DNA of 13,220 nt, taken from contig QKAA01000050.1 in the NCBI GenBank assembly GCA_003247275.1, positions 1 to 13,220 on the forward strand. Reading direction: 5' to 3'. Every line of letters begins with the position of its first letter. The stretch's first letter is position 1. The position numbers and the translations under genes were made by a program. This stretch comes from a bacterium (lineage in GTDB: Bacteria > Patescibacteriota > Microgenomatia > UBA1400 > RBG-16-45-19). Below, piece after piece: positions 1 through 6,144 of this stretch. The notes beneath the pieces are model-generated. The model saw only the letters and a list, made by a program, of their open reading frames with translations. It had not been told where the DNA came from and did not search any database.

Positions 1-5
1 CAGAT

Positions 6-33
6 AAACGCCTCCGGAAACGGGGGCGTTTTA
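6..33 (+). terminator. Rho-independent terminator of an upstream gene outside the window
   Basis: Arms at 6-16 and 21-31 pair over 11 bp with one G-U pair, around a GAAA tetraloop, and a short T run ends the hairpin. The gene it serves lies left of the window. Confidence 0.75.
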
Positions 34-61
34 GTGGGTCGGGAAGTAGGAGATTTCGAGG

Positions 62-89
62 TGGACATGGTAAAATACCTGAGTATAAA
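62..89 (+). promoter_or_regulatory. Putative promoter of the 57-aa/271-aa unit
   Basis: A TGGACA -35-like box at 62-67 and a TATAAA -10-like box at 84-89 are 16 bases apart. They lie between the terminator of the previous gene and the first start codon at 123, leaving a leader of roughly 25-30 bases with AGGA at 111-114. Confidence 0.5.
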
Positions 90-122
90 TAACCAATTAG
101 TCTATGAATTAGGATTATTGAT

Positions 123-296
123 ATGAAAGGCGATCCAATGGCCAAACAACGCATGATTGTGACTGATGACCAATTGCTAGTCGATATGGAATTTATTTTT
201 AATGCCATTCGAGAAGAAAATGGGGATTGGGAAAAAGTCGAAGAAGAAATGAAAGAATATTTAGCCACCGTTCAAGCAATGACGGGCGAGCAATAG
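123..296 (+). CDS. Small hypothetical protein, 57 aa
   Basis: I do not recognise this protein. It is short, charged and probably helical, with an acidic second half (EENGDWEKVEEEMKEY) and no membrane segment or cysteine. ATG 123 has AGGA at 111-114, eight bases upstream. An in-frame ATG at 138 with AAGG in front is an alternative start that would shorten it by five residues. It ends 12 bases before the next gene, whose Shine-Dalgarno sequence begins just after the stop codon, so the two are probably cotranscribed from the promoter at 62-89. The promoter, ribosome site and tight coupling support a real gene. A small regulator or partner of the downstream protein is possible, but nothing in the sequence shows that. 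Confidence 0.6.
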   Translation: MKGDPMAKQRMIVTDDQLLVDMEFIFNAIREENGDWEKVEEEMKEYLATVQAMTGEQ

Positions 297-308
297 TTAG
301 GAGTTTTT

Positions 309-1124
309 ATGATGATAGGAGAGATACCCATGCCAAATGAAGTTCAACAATTACTACCTGAGGTTGAAAAATTTGCTGAGGCGGCTCGAGTTATGAACCG
401 TGACGGCGTAGTTTGTGGTGACGGAGGTGTAGTTGGAGTATTGGAAAAAACAAATGGTGGAAAAGTTGAAGTTGCGGGTAGAGCTGGCGATTTGGGTCAG
501 GATTTGGCCACAATTCCAGCAATTATGGCGTACAACCAAAAACATGATGTTGGATATAACGTGGAAGAATTGACGGGCGATGTGGTTGGCGCTTATGTGG
601 AGACTCATGGTCAGTTTCAGTTCCATACATCTGACCATGTTCATTTCCCAGATAAAATAACAGATTGTGGTGATATGCACGGCAAAATGTCGGATGAAAA
701 CTATGGACTTGATGGGTCACAAGTAAAAAAAGTAATTGAGCAGGTGCAGGGATTAGCAAAAGCTGATGAAAGTGGTGAAGTAGAAGAGACTACTTTGGGG
801 GGTAGAGATCATCAAGAAAAGGGAGTTTTGGTGGTTACAGGCAAAACTCATAGCTTGGTGCATTGGGTTCAGGATGGAGAGGGCGAAGGAATGTGGTTTG
901 TGTTAGATCCTGAGAGAGCTAAAACTCGACGTCAAGCAGTTTTGGAACATATGGGCTATTCATCTGAGGCAGTTGAAGAAATTTTAGCTATAAAAGCTGG
1001 TCACGATCAAGTTACTAATATGCGTTTAGCTAAGGGTAAGCATGTTTTTGGAGTGAATGTGGACACTGAGAACCCAGAAGTAAGCTTCATGGGAACTGTT
1101 CAGGCAGATGGGTCCATTAAATAA
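309..1124 (+). CDS. Putative cadmium-carbonic-anhydrase-repeat-like protein (tentative)
   Basis: A soluble, acidic 271-aa protein without signal peptide or membrane segment. Visible landmarks are VVCGDGG with Cys36, GRAGDLG at 57-63, a histidine cluster FHTSDHVH at 105-112, DCGDMH at 119-124 with Cys120 and His124, and DHQEKGVLVV at 167-176. This order of Cys, GGD-like turn, His cluster, CG-x-x-H and EQGVLVV-like segment resembles, from memory, proteins of candidate phyla carrying the cadmium (zeta) carbonic anhydrase repeat, in which Cys-His-Cys bind the metal. Under that reading Cys36, His106 and Cys120 would be the ligands and the activity CO2 hydration. This is an inference from motif recall, not from a search. 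ATG 309 has AGGAG five bases upstream, and ATG 330 has AGGAGA seven bases upstream, so either could be used. A terminator follows at 1147. Confidence 0.5.
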   Translation: MMIGEIPMPNEVQQLLPEVEKFAEAARVMNRDGVVCGDGGVVGVLEKTNGGKVEVAGRAGDLGQDLATIPAIMAYNQKHDVGYNVEELTGDVVGAYVETHGQFQFHTSDHVHFPDKITDCGDMHGKMSDENYGLDGSQVKKVIEQVQGLAKADESGEVEETTLGGRDHQEKGVLVVTGKTHSLVHWVQDGEGEGMWFVLDPERAKTRRQAVLEHMGYSSEAVEEILAIKAGHDQVTNMRLAKGKHVFGVNVDTENPEVSFMGTVQADGSIK

Positions 1125-1146
1125 TTGATTTGTATTGAATAATTCC

Positions 1147-1177
1147 GCCCTCGATGATTTTTTCTCGGGGGCTTTTT
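1147..1177 (+). terminator. Rho-independent terminator after the 271-aa gene
   Basis: Arms 1147-1154 and 1165-1172 pair over 8 bp with one G-U pair, around a 10-base loop, followed by five T at 1173-1177. It closes the 57-aa/271-aa unit 22 bases after the stop codon. Confidence 0.75.
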
Positions 1178-1236
1178 GGTTTAACAAAGTTGTTGGTATG
1201 GATCTCTGGTAATGCGTCAATATTGGGGAAAGAGTG

Positions 1237-1251
1237 TGGTAGAGTGGAGGC
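1237..1251 (+). promoter_or_regulatory. Extended -10 promoter of radA predicting a leaderless mRNA
   Basis: TGG at 1237-1239 precedes a TAGAGT -10 box at 1240-1245, and six bases separate that box from ATG 1252, so the expected first transcribed base is the A of the ATG. No convincing -35 is visible. GGAGG at 1246-1250 is only one base from the ATG, too close for normal Shine-Dalgarno pairing. Confidence 0.45.
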
Positions 1252-2613
1252 ATGGCAAAAGTTACTTCTCTTTACCGTTGTCAGTCTTGTGGGGCGACGA
1301 GTCCAAAATGGACGGGTCAATGCGTCCAGTGCAAGGCGTGGAATACGATGGTGGAGGAAGTAAAAACTGAAGTCAGGGGTAACAAGCGGGGAACAAGGGC
1401 TACGCAAGGTGGGAGTCGAGTGGTTAAGTTGTCTGAGGTAAGTCGGGACGTCAAAAATGAGGTCAGAGTGACCACAGGATCAGATGAATTAAATCGAGTT
1501 TTGGGTGGAGGAATGGTATCAGGAAGCGTGGTGTTGGTGGCGGGTGAGCCTGGGGTGGGAAAGAGTACCTTGCTAACTCAGCTGGCGATTCATGTGGGGA
1601 GCAAAACAAGCTCGGTGCTGTATGTGTGTGGAGAGGAAAGTGTAGAGCAGATAAAGTTGCGGGTGGAGCGGCTCACTCGAGGTAAAAAAGAGGAAGCAGC
1701 GCTAAAAAATGAGGCAGAGAATTTGTACTTTTTGCCCGAGTTGAATGTGGATCAGATCGTGATGGAGGCGGAAGCGCTGAAACCAACGTTTATGGTAGTG
1801 GACTCAATCCAGACATTGTCGACAGGGGATTTGACAGGCATGGCAGGATCAGTGGGTCAGGTGCGAGAGTCGGCGCTACGACTGATAGAACTGGCGAAAC
1901 GAGAGAACATTACCACTTTTATTGTGGGGCATGTGACTAAAGAGGGGACAATAGCAGGACCGAAGGTGCTGGAACACATGGTAGACGTGGTTTTGAATCT
2001 TACTGGCGATGAAGATCGGCAATGGCGGTTTGCGAAGACGCAAAAAAACCGATTTGGGCCAATTGACGAGGTAGGGGTGTTTGAAATGACGGAAAAAGGC
2101 ATGGAAGATGTGGCTAATCCTTCGGGAGTGTTCGTGGAGGAGGTTCAATCAGGGGTGCCGGGGAGTGCGGTAGCTTGTTTGATGGAGGGGACTCGGCCGG
2201 TGTTGGTGGAAATCCAGGCGCTGGTGGTGGAGTCGACCTTGGCAATGCCCCGTCGAGTAGTGAATGGAGTGTCCCTTAATAAACTCCAGGTATTGTCGGC
2301 CGTGTTACAGAAGCGATGCGGTTTGTCGTTGGGAACCAGAGATATTTTTGTGAATGTGGCTGGGGGATATCGAGTCACGGAACCGGCGGCAGATTTAGCG
2401 ATTGCGATGGCAATTGCCTCGAGTTATTACAATAAAGCAATTGATCCAGGAGTGGCATTGGTGGGGGAGGTAGGGTTGTTAGGAGAGGTGCGGCGAGTAG
2501 GAATGGTCAAGCGGCGCAAAACAGAAGCAAAGAAATTGGGATTTGCTCGGGTGATTGGGCCGGAAGAGGAAAAGACAGCGAGAAGTGTGGTTAAGAAATT
2601 GTTTGCTAAATAG
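1252..2613 (+). CDS. radA: DNA repair protein RadA
   Basis: RadA (Sms) is a RecA-like, DnaB-type helicase ATPase that promotes branch migration during homologous recombination and repair. At 453 aa it is full length for the family. The order is complete: an N-terminal C4 zinc finger (Cys10, Cys13, Cys24, Cys27), Walker A GEPGVGKST at 98-106, Walker B ending VVD at 182-184, the RadA signature KNRFG at 265-269, and a C-terminal Lon-protease-like domain from about 330 to the end. It stands alone, after the terminator of the previous unit and before a long noncoding region. No clear GC-rich terminator follows the stop; only T-rich sequence and a 6-bp hairpin at about 2650-2675 are seen. Its start codon appears to coincide with the transcription start. 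Confidence 0.97.
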   Translation: MAKVTSLYRCQSCGATSPKWTGQCVQCKAWNTMVEEVKTEVRGNKRGTRATQGGSRVVKLSEVSRDVKNEVRVTTGSDELNRVLGGGMVSGSVVLVAGEPGVGKSTLLTQLAIHVGSKTSSVLYVCGEESVEQIKLRVERLTRGKKEEAALKNEAENLYFLPELNVDQIVMEAEALKPTFMVVDSIQTLSTGDLTGMAGSVGQVRESALRLIELAKRENITTFIVGHVTKEGTIAGPKVLEHMVDVVLNLTGDEDRQWRFAKTQKNRFGPIDEVGVFEMTEKGMEDVANPSGVFVEEVQSGVPGSAVACLMEGTRPVLVEIQALVVESTLAMPRRVVNGVSLNKLQVLSAVLQKRCGLSLGTRDIFVNVAGGYRVTEPAADLAIAMAIASSYYNKAIDPGVALVGEVGLLGEVRRVGMVKRRKTEAKKLGFARVIGPEEEKTARSVVKKLFAK

Positions 2614-2959
2614 CTCCTTTTTTTCTATTTTGTCTATTTTTTGTGGTTATTTGAGGTTATTTTTTTCCTCAAGAAGTTTACTAGTTTTTACCAACGAGGG
2701 GAAAATACGATTATTGGCGTAGGAAGTTATCGGAATGCTTCGAAGTTGTAAGTGAAGTGGGCGGTTAAAAACAGGGGACAAAAGAGGTGAAAAACAAAAG
2801 GTGTTCAATTTGTAGCTCTTTTTCGGTGTTTATTCGTCTTTATATAATTGCGACAATTTGGAGGCTTATCAATTTTTATATGCCGTTCGATTTTTTGTTT
2901 AATTGAGAGACAAATTTTTTTGTCAGTGAGAGATTGATTTTGATAAAAAATGACGATCA

Positions 2960-2974
2960 ATTTATTGCGACTAT
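2960..2974 (+). repeat. 15-base direct repeat, copy 1
   Basis: ATTTATTGCGACTAT occurs exactly here and again at 4207-4221, both in noncoding DNA on the same strand. The core ATTGCGAC is also present at 2847-2854. No function recognised. Confidence 0.6.
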
Positions 2975-3346
2975 AAAAAGCAGAGAAGGGGGAACACAAA
3001 TTTGAAGCTCAATCGCTGGTTGGCGGACAAAGCGTCAAAGAATAATGAATAAGAGTCAGTTGAATGGTCAAATAGCTGAATAGTGAAATTGTTGAATAGT
3101 GTAGTTTTTGGATTTGCTGCAAAGAGGCCAATTTTACTATGGTGGGAATTTGGAGGATGAATTCGTGCCGATTTTTGGTGGTTTGGTGCCTATTTAAAGT
3201 GACCAATTTGTGGTGGAGAAGAAGAAACGGGGGATTTTGGGGTGATTGACGAGCTCATTCCTGGAGGAAGTGATGTTTTTATAGAGAGGATCTGATTTTT
3301 AATATATTTACTGGTTTTTCACCTGCTTGTTCACACTATAAAAAAG

Positions 3347-3355
3347 TTATCCACA
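3347..3355 (+). promoter_or_regulatory. Single perfect DnaA box
   Basis: TTATCCACA matches the consensus DnaA box exactly and lies in AT-rich noncoding DNA. I see no second good box, no dnaA or dnaN neighbour, and no change of strand composition here, so this is a possible DnaA binding site rather than evidence for an origin. Confidence 0.4.
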
Positions 3356-3451
3356 ATGGGGGATATTTGTTAATTTCCAGGCTAAATACGTAAAAATATA
3401 AATATAGGATATGTGTTTTTAAAACATTCTATTTTTATAGGTTTGAAACTG

Positions 3452-3482
3452 TTGACAAACTGTGTTATATTGAGAATATAGT
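3452..3482 (+). promoter_or_regulatory. Promoter of the 48-aa gene
   Basis: A consensus TTGACA lies at 3452-3457. The -10 could be AATATA at 3475-3480 (17-base spacer) or TATAGT at 3477-3482 (19-base spacer). Transcription would start just upstream of the AAGGAGG ribosome site at 3488-3494. Confidence 0.65.
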
Positions 3483-3497
3483 CGAGTAAGGAGGTAT

Positions 3498-3644
3498 ATG
3501 AAGCTAGGATTTTGGAAAAACTTAAAAGAGTTATTTCAAGACACAGCTGCTGTATCACCTGAAGACAAAGAAAAAGCGTCGTTTCGGCAACAGCTGCTGT
3601 TAATGAAGCGATGGAACCAACAGGTAGTATCTGGTTGGAAGTAA
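3498..3644 (+). CDS. Small hypothetical basic protein, 48 aa
   Basis: I do not recognise it. The product starts MKLGFWKNLKELF, has an acidic middle (SPEDKEK) and a basic, glutamine- and tryptophan-rich end (LLLMKRWNQQVVSGWK). It could form two amphipathic helices and has no clear membrane segment. Support for a real gene comes from position: a consensus -35 with plausible -10 at 3452-3482, a full AAGGAGG ribosome site three bases before the ATG, and a structured tail ending in a terminator-type hairpin at 3767-3818. It is the only well-supported gene in almost 2 kb of otherwise noncoding DNA. The ribosome-site context resembles that of the lipoprotein gene at 5372 (AAGGAGG followed by TAT before the ATG). 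The transcript may also act as an RNA. Confidence 0.65.
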   Translation: MKLGFWKNLKELFQDTAAVSPEDKEKASFRQQLLLMKRWNQQVVSGWK

Positions 3645-3662
3645 CCTTAAAAGATATTGGAT

Positions 3663-3708
3663 CTACTCTTTTACTTTACAAAAACGTTGGCAAAGCGTTG
3701 TAGAGTAG
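3663..3708 (+). other. Hairpin in the 3' part of the 48-aa transcript
   Basis: CTACTC at 3663-3668 pairs with GAGTAG at 3703-3708, and TACAA at 3677-3681 with TTGTA at 3698-3702. It lies between the stop of the 48-aa gene and the terminator at 3767. Confidence 0.45.
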
Positions 3709-3766
3709 CTGGCTCTTGTAACAAAGAGGGAAGCGACTTTAAGTAAAAAGGGAAAAATTGAACATT

Positions 3767-3818
3767 AAAAAAGCATCCCTAGCGCTGGTTCGAGGCCCAC
3801 GAATAGCGATGCTTTTTT
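3767..3818 (+). terminator. Terminator-type hairpin after the 48-aa gene
   Basis: Arms 3767-3777 (A6 then GCATC) and 3808-3818 (GATGC then T6) are exact complements over 11 bp. Inside the 30-base loop GCT/AGC and TTCG/CGAA pair further. The T6 tail suits termination on the + strand, and the A6 arm would also give a T run on the other strand. Confidence 0.7.
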
Positions 3819-4014
3819 ACTTTGTTTAACGCATTTGGACAGGAAATGCGTATTAACGTGCTTCTATATTTAGCACGGGCAGCTTTAGCAGGCAATAGGT
3901 TTTGTTTGCTAATTTTGTTGTACCTCGAGAAAAATTGAGAGGATTGAGGCAATTTTGCTAATCGTCTCTATAGATAACGGGTGATGAGTTGGGCAGGCTT
4001 ATCACCCGTTTTTT
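3819..4014 (+). ncRNA. Candidate structured RNA segment ending in a terminator
   Basis: Consecutive stem-loops are visible: ACGCATTT pairing with AAATGCGT around 3829-3852, GTGCT with AGCAC around 3857-3875, TTAGCA with TGCTAA around 3885-3912, and then the terminator at 3976-4014. No known RNA family signature (tmRNA tag and T arm, SRP loop, RNase P core) was found and no clear promoter is visible, so it may instead be read-through from the 48-aa gene. Confidence 0.3.
3976..4014 (+). terminator. Strong Rho-independent terminator
   Basis: Arms 3976-3985 and 4001-4010 pair perfectly over 10 bp (AACGGGTGAT with ATCACCCGTT), and the T run at 4009-4014 follows. No protein gene ends immediately upstream, which implies that something noncoding is transcribed here. 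Confidence 0.8.
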
Positions 4015-4260
4015 ATGGCTAAAAAACCTGTTTTCCCGCTGGTAAAAAGTGGTAAAAAGGACTGATAAATGTGAGGAAATGTGATGTTTCCGTTTTGTGG
4101 TTTTTGATGAATAAAGGTGAACAATCTCTACTCGAGGTGGGTGGGGGAATAGGCTTTATTTGATTGATTTTTAGCCTGGGAAGGCTGTTGTTTAGAGATT
4201 TGGTTGATTTATTGCGACTATGTCGCGTATTGTTTTTTGGATCAATATCGATTATTTTCC
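4015..4260. other. Noncoding stretch between the terminator and element A
   Basis: No gene seen. Small palindromes are present (GGAAA/TTTCC near 4074-4090; GCGAC-TAT-GTCGC at 4214-4226), along with the second copy of the 15-base repeat at 4207-4221. Confidence 0.6.
4207..4221 (+). repeat. 15-base direct repeat, copy 2
   Basis: Exact match to 2960-2974. In this copy the repeat end extends into a GCGAC-TAT-GTCGC hairpin, which copy 1 lacks. Confidence 0.6.
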
Positions 4261-4274
4261 TTTTCTTTCATCAC

Positions 4275-4508
4275 TGATTATCTTTCTTCTCCTTTCAAAA
4301 GTGAAAGGAGCAAAGCTTTGACTTAAGACGCACCATCAATTCAGGATCCTTGTTTCCCTTCATATTATCGCAGCTAACTAAGCCACGAGATTCTCTCTTG
4401 GCTGTCAGACAGGAGCTGCGATCATAATGGAATTCATTCCAACAAATCTTGAGTTGATGTGCTAATTAAGTCATAAAAAAATAGAGAAAATCTCAAATGA
4501 AAAAAGGT
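4275..4508. ncRNA. Structured element A (related to element B at 9898)
   Basis: A candidate structured RNA, or a structured DNA repeat, of about 230 bases; the strand is not settled. An 8-bp hairpin (CTCCTTTC with GAAAGGAG) is followed by GCAAAG, and then by a long imperfect stem, 4330-4354 with 4441-4462. Inside that is a perfect 9-bp stem, 4367-4375 with 4414-4422 (ATCGCAGCT/AGCTGCGAT), which encloses AACT and an apical hairpin, 4381-4390 with 4394-4403. The right end carries GGAATTC at 4429-4435 and CTCAAATGAAAAAAGGT at 4492-4508. The same blocks, order and fold occur in element B with different stem sequences. No known family recognised. It ends about 60 bases before the sortase gene. Confidence 0.5.
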
Positions 4509-4554
4509 CCAGATAAAATTTTTGGAAGAAGTGGAGGGGAGGGGGTTCTTGGGT

Positions 4555-4566
4555 TAAGATAGAGAC
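4555..4566 (+). promoter_or_regulatory. -10 box of the sortase gene predicting a leaderless mRNA
   Basis: TAAGAT at 4555-4560 is followed by six bases and then ATG 4567, the same spacing as at radA and the zinc-ribbon gene. No Shine-Dalgarno sequence lies in the usual window; the G-rich tract is 20 or more bases upstream. The -35 region is weak. Confidence 0.4.
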
Positions 4567-5277
4567 ATGGGAAAGTTTAAGCCAAAATTGGCGGGTGAAG
4601 TCAAGGTCCGTCCAGGGAAGAGAACCTTCTGGATGGCGAGGCCTTCAAGAATGTCGGTGGTTTTGAGTTTTTCGGGGGTAGTGTTGGCGTTTCTGTCTTT
4701 GTTTGCGGCTGGAGTGCCGGTAGTGCCGATGGTGTGGTATCGGCTTAAACCATCAGTGACGACAAATTTGGCGGTGATTTTGCGGAAGCCAGTGGCGGAG
4801 GCTCAAGATCGGCCGGTAGCTGAAGTGGATACTTGGCAGCCACCGATTGATGAAGCTTTACCAGAGGGAGGGTGGTTGGCGATTCCTTCGATTGGGGTAA
4901 AGACTGAGATTGTGGAACAACCATCGGAGAGTTATGAGGAAGCGTTAAAGCAGGGAGTGTGGCGAGTACCAGAATTTGGGACACCCTTAAAACGAGAGCA
5001 ACCAACGATTTTGGTGGCACACCGATTTGGCTATTTAAAGTGGACTAACGATTATCGACGGGCCCATTCATTTTTTAATTTGCCGAAGTTGGAAATTGGG
5101 GACAAAGTGTTAATTTCTTGGGGTCAGCGAGAATACGTGTATGAGATATATGGAGGAGATGAGGGAGAGCAGATTTCGGACTATTCGGCGGATTTAGTGT
5201 TGTATACCTGCAAGTATTTGGAATCGCCGATTCGGATTTTCAAATATGCGCGGTTGGTCAGAGGAGAAGAGAGTTAA
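4567..5277 (+). CDS. Sortase family transpeptidase (class E/F-like)
   Basis: Sortases are membrane-anchored cysteine transpeptidases that cleave a sorting motif and attach surface proteins to the envelope or link pilins. This 236-aa protein has a basic N-terminus, one membrane segment at about 29-58, and then a sortase fold from about 100 (GGWLAIPSIGV). The catalytic triad is visible as His152 (ILVAHRFG), Cys215 (LVLYTC) and Arg223 (SPIR). The usual glycine before the catalytic His is Ala151. No LPxTG-type substrate is encoded nearby. The next gene encodes a predicted exported lipoprotein 94 bases downstream, which has its own promoter. Class assignment is uncertain; family assignment is firm. 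Confidence 0.9.
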   Translation: MGKFKPKLAGEVKVRPGKRTFWMARPSRMSVVLSFSGVVLAFLSLFAAGVPVVPMVWYRLKPSVTTNLAVILRKPVAEAQDRPVAEVDTWQPPIDEALPEGGWLAIPSIGVKTEIVEQPSESYEEALKQGVWRVPEFGTPLKREQPTILVAHRFGYLKWTNDYRRAHSFFNLPKLEIGDKVLISWGQREYVYEIYGGDEGEQISDYSADLVLYTCKYLESPIRIFKYARLVRGEES

Positions 5278-5310
5278 ATAATAATTTTGTTACTTGAGAA
5301 AAATTGATAG

Positions 5311-5340
5311 TTGACATAGACCTATATTTATATTTATTAT
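5311..5340 (+). promoter_or_regulatory. Promoter of the lipoprotein gene
   Basis: TTGACA at 5311-5316 and TATTAT at 5335-5340 are 18 bases apart. A further TATAGT lies at 5346-5351. The ribosome site AAGGAGG follows at 5361-5367, four bases before ATG 5372. Confidence 0.65.
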
Positions 5341-5371
5341 GAAAGTATAGTCAAAAAACAAAGGAGGATAT

Positions 5372-6103
5372 ATGGCTGAGGGACAAGGGGACGGATTGGA
5401 TTTAGGACAAAGGTTGGACAACATTGGTAAAACTGAGATCAGTCGACGAGGTTTTTTAAAGGGACTATTTAAGGTGGGGCTGGCTGCGACAGTTCCTGAG
5501 ATACTGGCCGCGTGCGCTCCAAAACTCCCAGTGGAGGAGGGACGACAATCATTTGAGTCGTTATGTGCATCGAGTTATTCAATTCGGGAATATGACAGTT
5601 CAGGTGAAAATGGGGCTACGCGGCTATCGACTGCATTAAATGAGGCGATGAAGGAGCGGTATGACAGTAAGAGAGAATGGGCATTTGATAATAACATTGA
5701 CACTAATTATGTTGACTCGACGGTTAAGGTAATGGTGATGCAGTTAGATGAGGCGAATGGGAAGGTTGTTGGGGTGTATTTGGTGAACGATTGGCGTGGT
5801 TTTTATAATGAGGTAAATGATAATGATTCATCTACTGGAGTGAACCAGGAAATTGATACGCATGAGTTATTTGTTGGCAGGGGAGTGGTGGCTGTAACGA
5901 ATAACAACGTGATGAATTTTGGAAAACTGCTTGATATTGCGGAGCAATCATATGAATCAAATCCGTCGCTGCCAGTTAAGTTTGACTTTTATTCGCAAAA
6001 AACACAGAAACGAGTGGAACTTACAGGTGGTGATGTATTTGCATCGCTGCGTGACTTTAATTTGCTGGACCAAGCAGTGGGTTTTCCTCAAACTAACAAG
6101 TAG
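5372..6103 (+). CDS. Tat-signal lipoprotein of unknown function
   Basis: A 243-aa exported protein. The N-terminus carries a textbook twin-arginine motif SRRGFLK at 24-30 (Arg25, Arg26), a hydrophobic stretch to about 45, and a lipobox LAAC at 45-48 with Cys48 as the lipidation site. It therefore looks like a Tat substrate anchored by lipid on the outside of the cytoplasmic membrane. The mature part (60-243) is polar, rich in Asn, Asp and Ser, with no domain I recognise. Segments such as VKVMVMQLDEANGKVVGVYLVNDWRG suggest a beta-rich fold. The 23-residue lead before the twin arginines is somewhat long. Strong AAGGAGG ribosome site and its own promoter. A one-pass membrane protein gene follows 41 bases downstream. 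Confidence 0.8.
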   Translation: MAEGQGDGLDLGQRLDNIGKTEISRRGFLKGLFKVGLAATVPEILAACAPKLPVEEGRQSFESLCASSYSIREYDSSGENGATRLSTALNEAMKERYDSKREWAFDNNIDTNYVDSTVKVMVMQLDEANGKVVGVYLVNDWRGFYNEVNDNDSSTGVNQEIDTHELFVGRGVVAVTNNNVMNFGKLLDIAEQSYESNPSLPVKFDFYSQKTQKRVELTGGDVFASLRDFNLLDQAVGFPQTNK

Positions 6104-6144
6104 ATCAAGGTTGTTTGATTCTGAGTTTTTTTGAGATAAAGATT

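Larger units (their letters stand above)
2614..3497. other. Long AT-rich intergenic region after radA
   Basis: No convincing gene on either strand. It contains small palindromes (arms 6 bp around 2910, GACAAA/TTTGTC), degenerate TGAATAGTG copies near 3077-3100, two copies of ATTGCGAC at 2847 and 2967 (a third lies at 4213), a perfect DnaA box at 3347-3355 and, at its right end, the promoter of the 48-aa gene. The minus-strand open frames here lack ribosome sites and have low-complexity translations. Confidence 0.7.

Noticed and set aside
2805..2999. Minus-strand open frame of 64 aa
   Set aside because: No ribosome site, Lys/Asn/Ile-rich translation typical of AT-rich noncoding DNA.
3009..3206. 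Minus-strand open frame of 65 aa
   Set aside because: Starts at TTG without a ribosome site, and the translation reflects degenerate TGAATAGTG-type repeats.
3158..3253. Short open frame behind GGAGG
   Set aside because: GGAGG touches the ATG, the product of about 31 aa is dominated by Trp/Arg/Gly low-complexity sequence, and no promoter is seen.
3846..3938. 30-aa hydrophobic open frame (MRINVLLYLARAALAG...), resembling a type I toxin peptide
   Set aside because: The AGGA in front is only one base from the ATG, the frame overlaps strong stem-loops, and there is no promoter; it is more likely chance within a structured segment.
3645..4014. tmRNA, SRP RNA or RNase P RNA
   Set aside because: No TTCGAAT T arm with acceptor stem, no tag ending in ALAA before a stop in the right context, no SRP GGAAGCAGC-type loop, and no RNase P core motifs were found.
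2614..4566. Replication origin
   Set aside because: Only one perfect DnaA box, no dnaA/dnaN/rpmH neighbours, and no visible change of G/C skew across the region.
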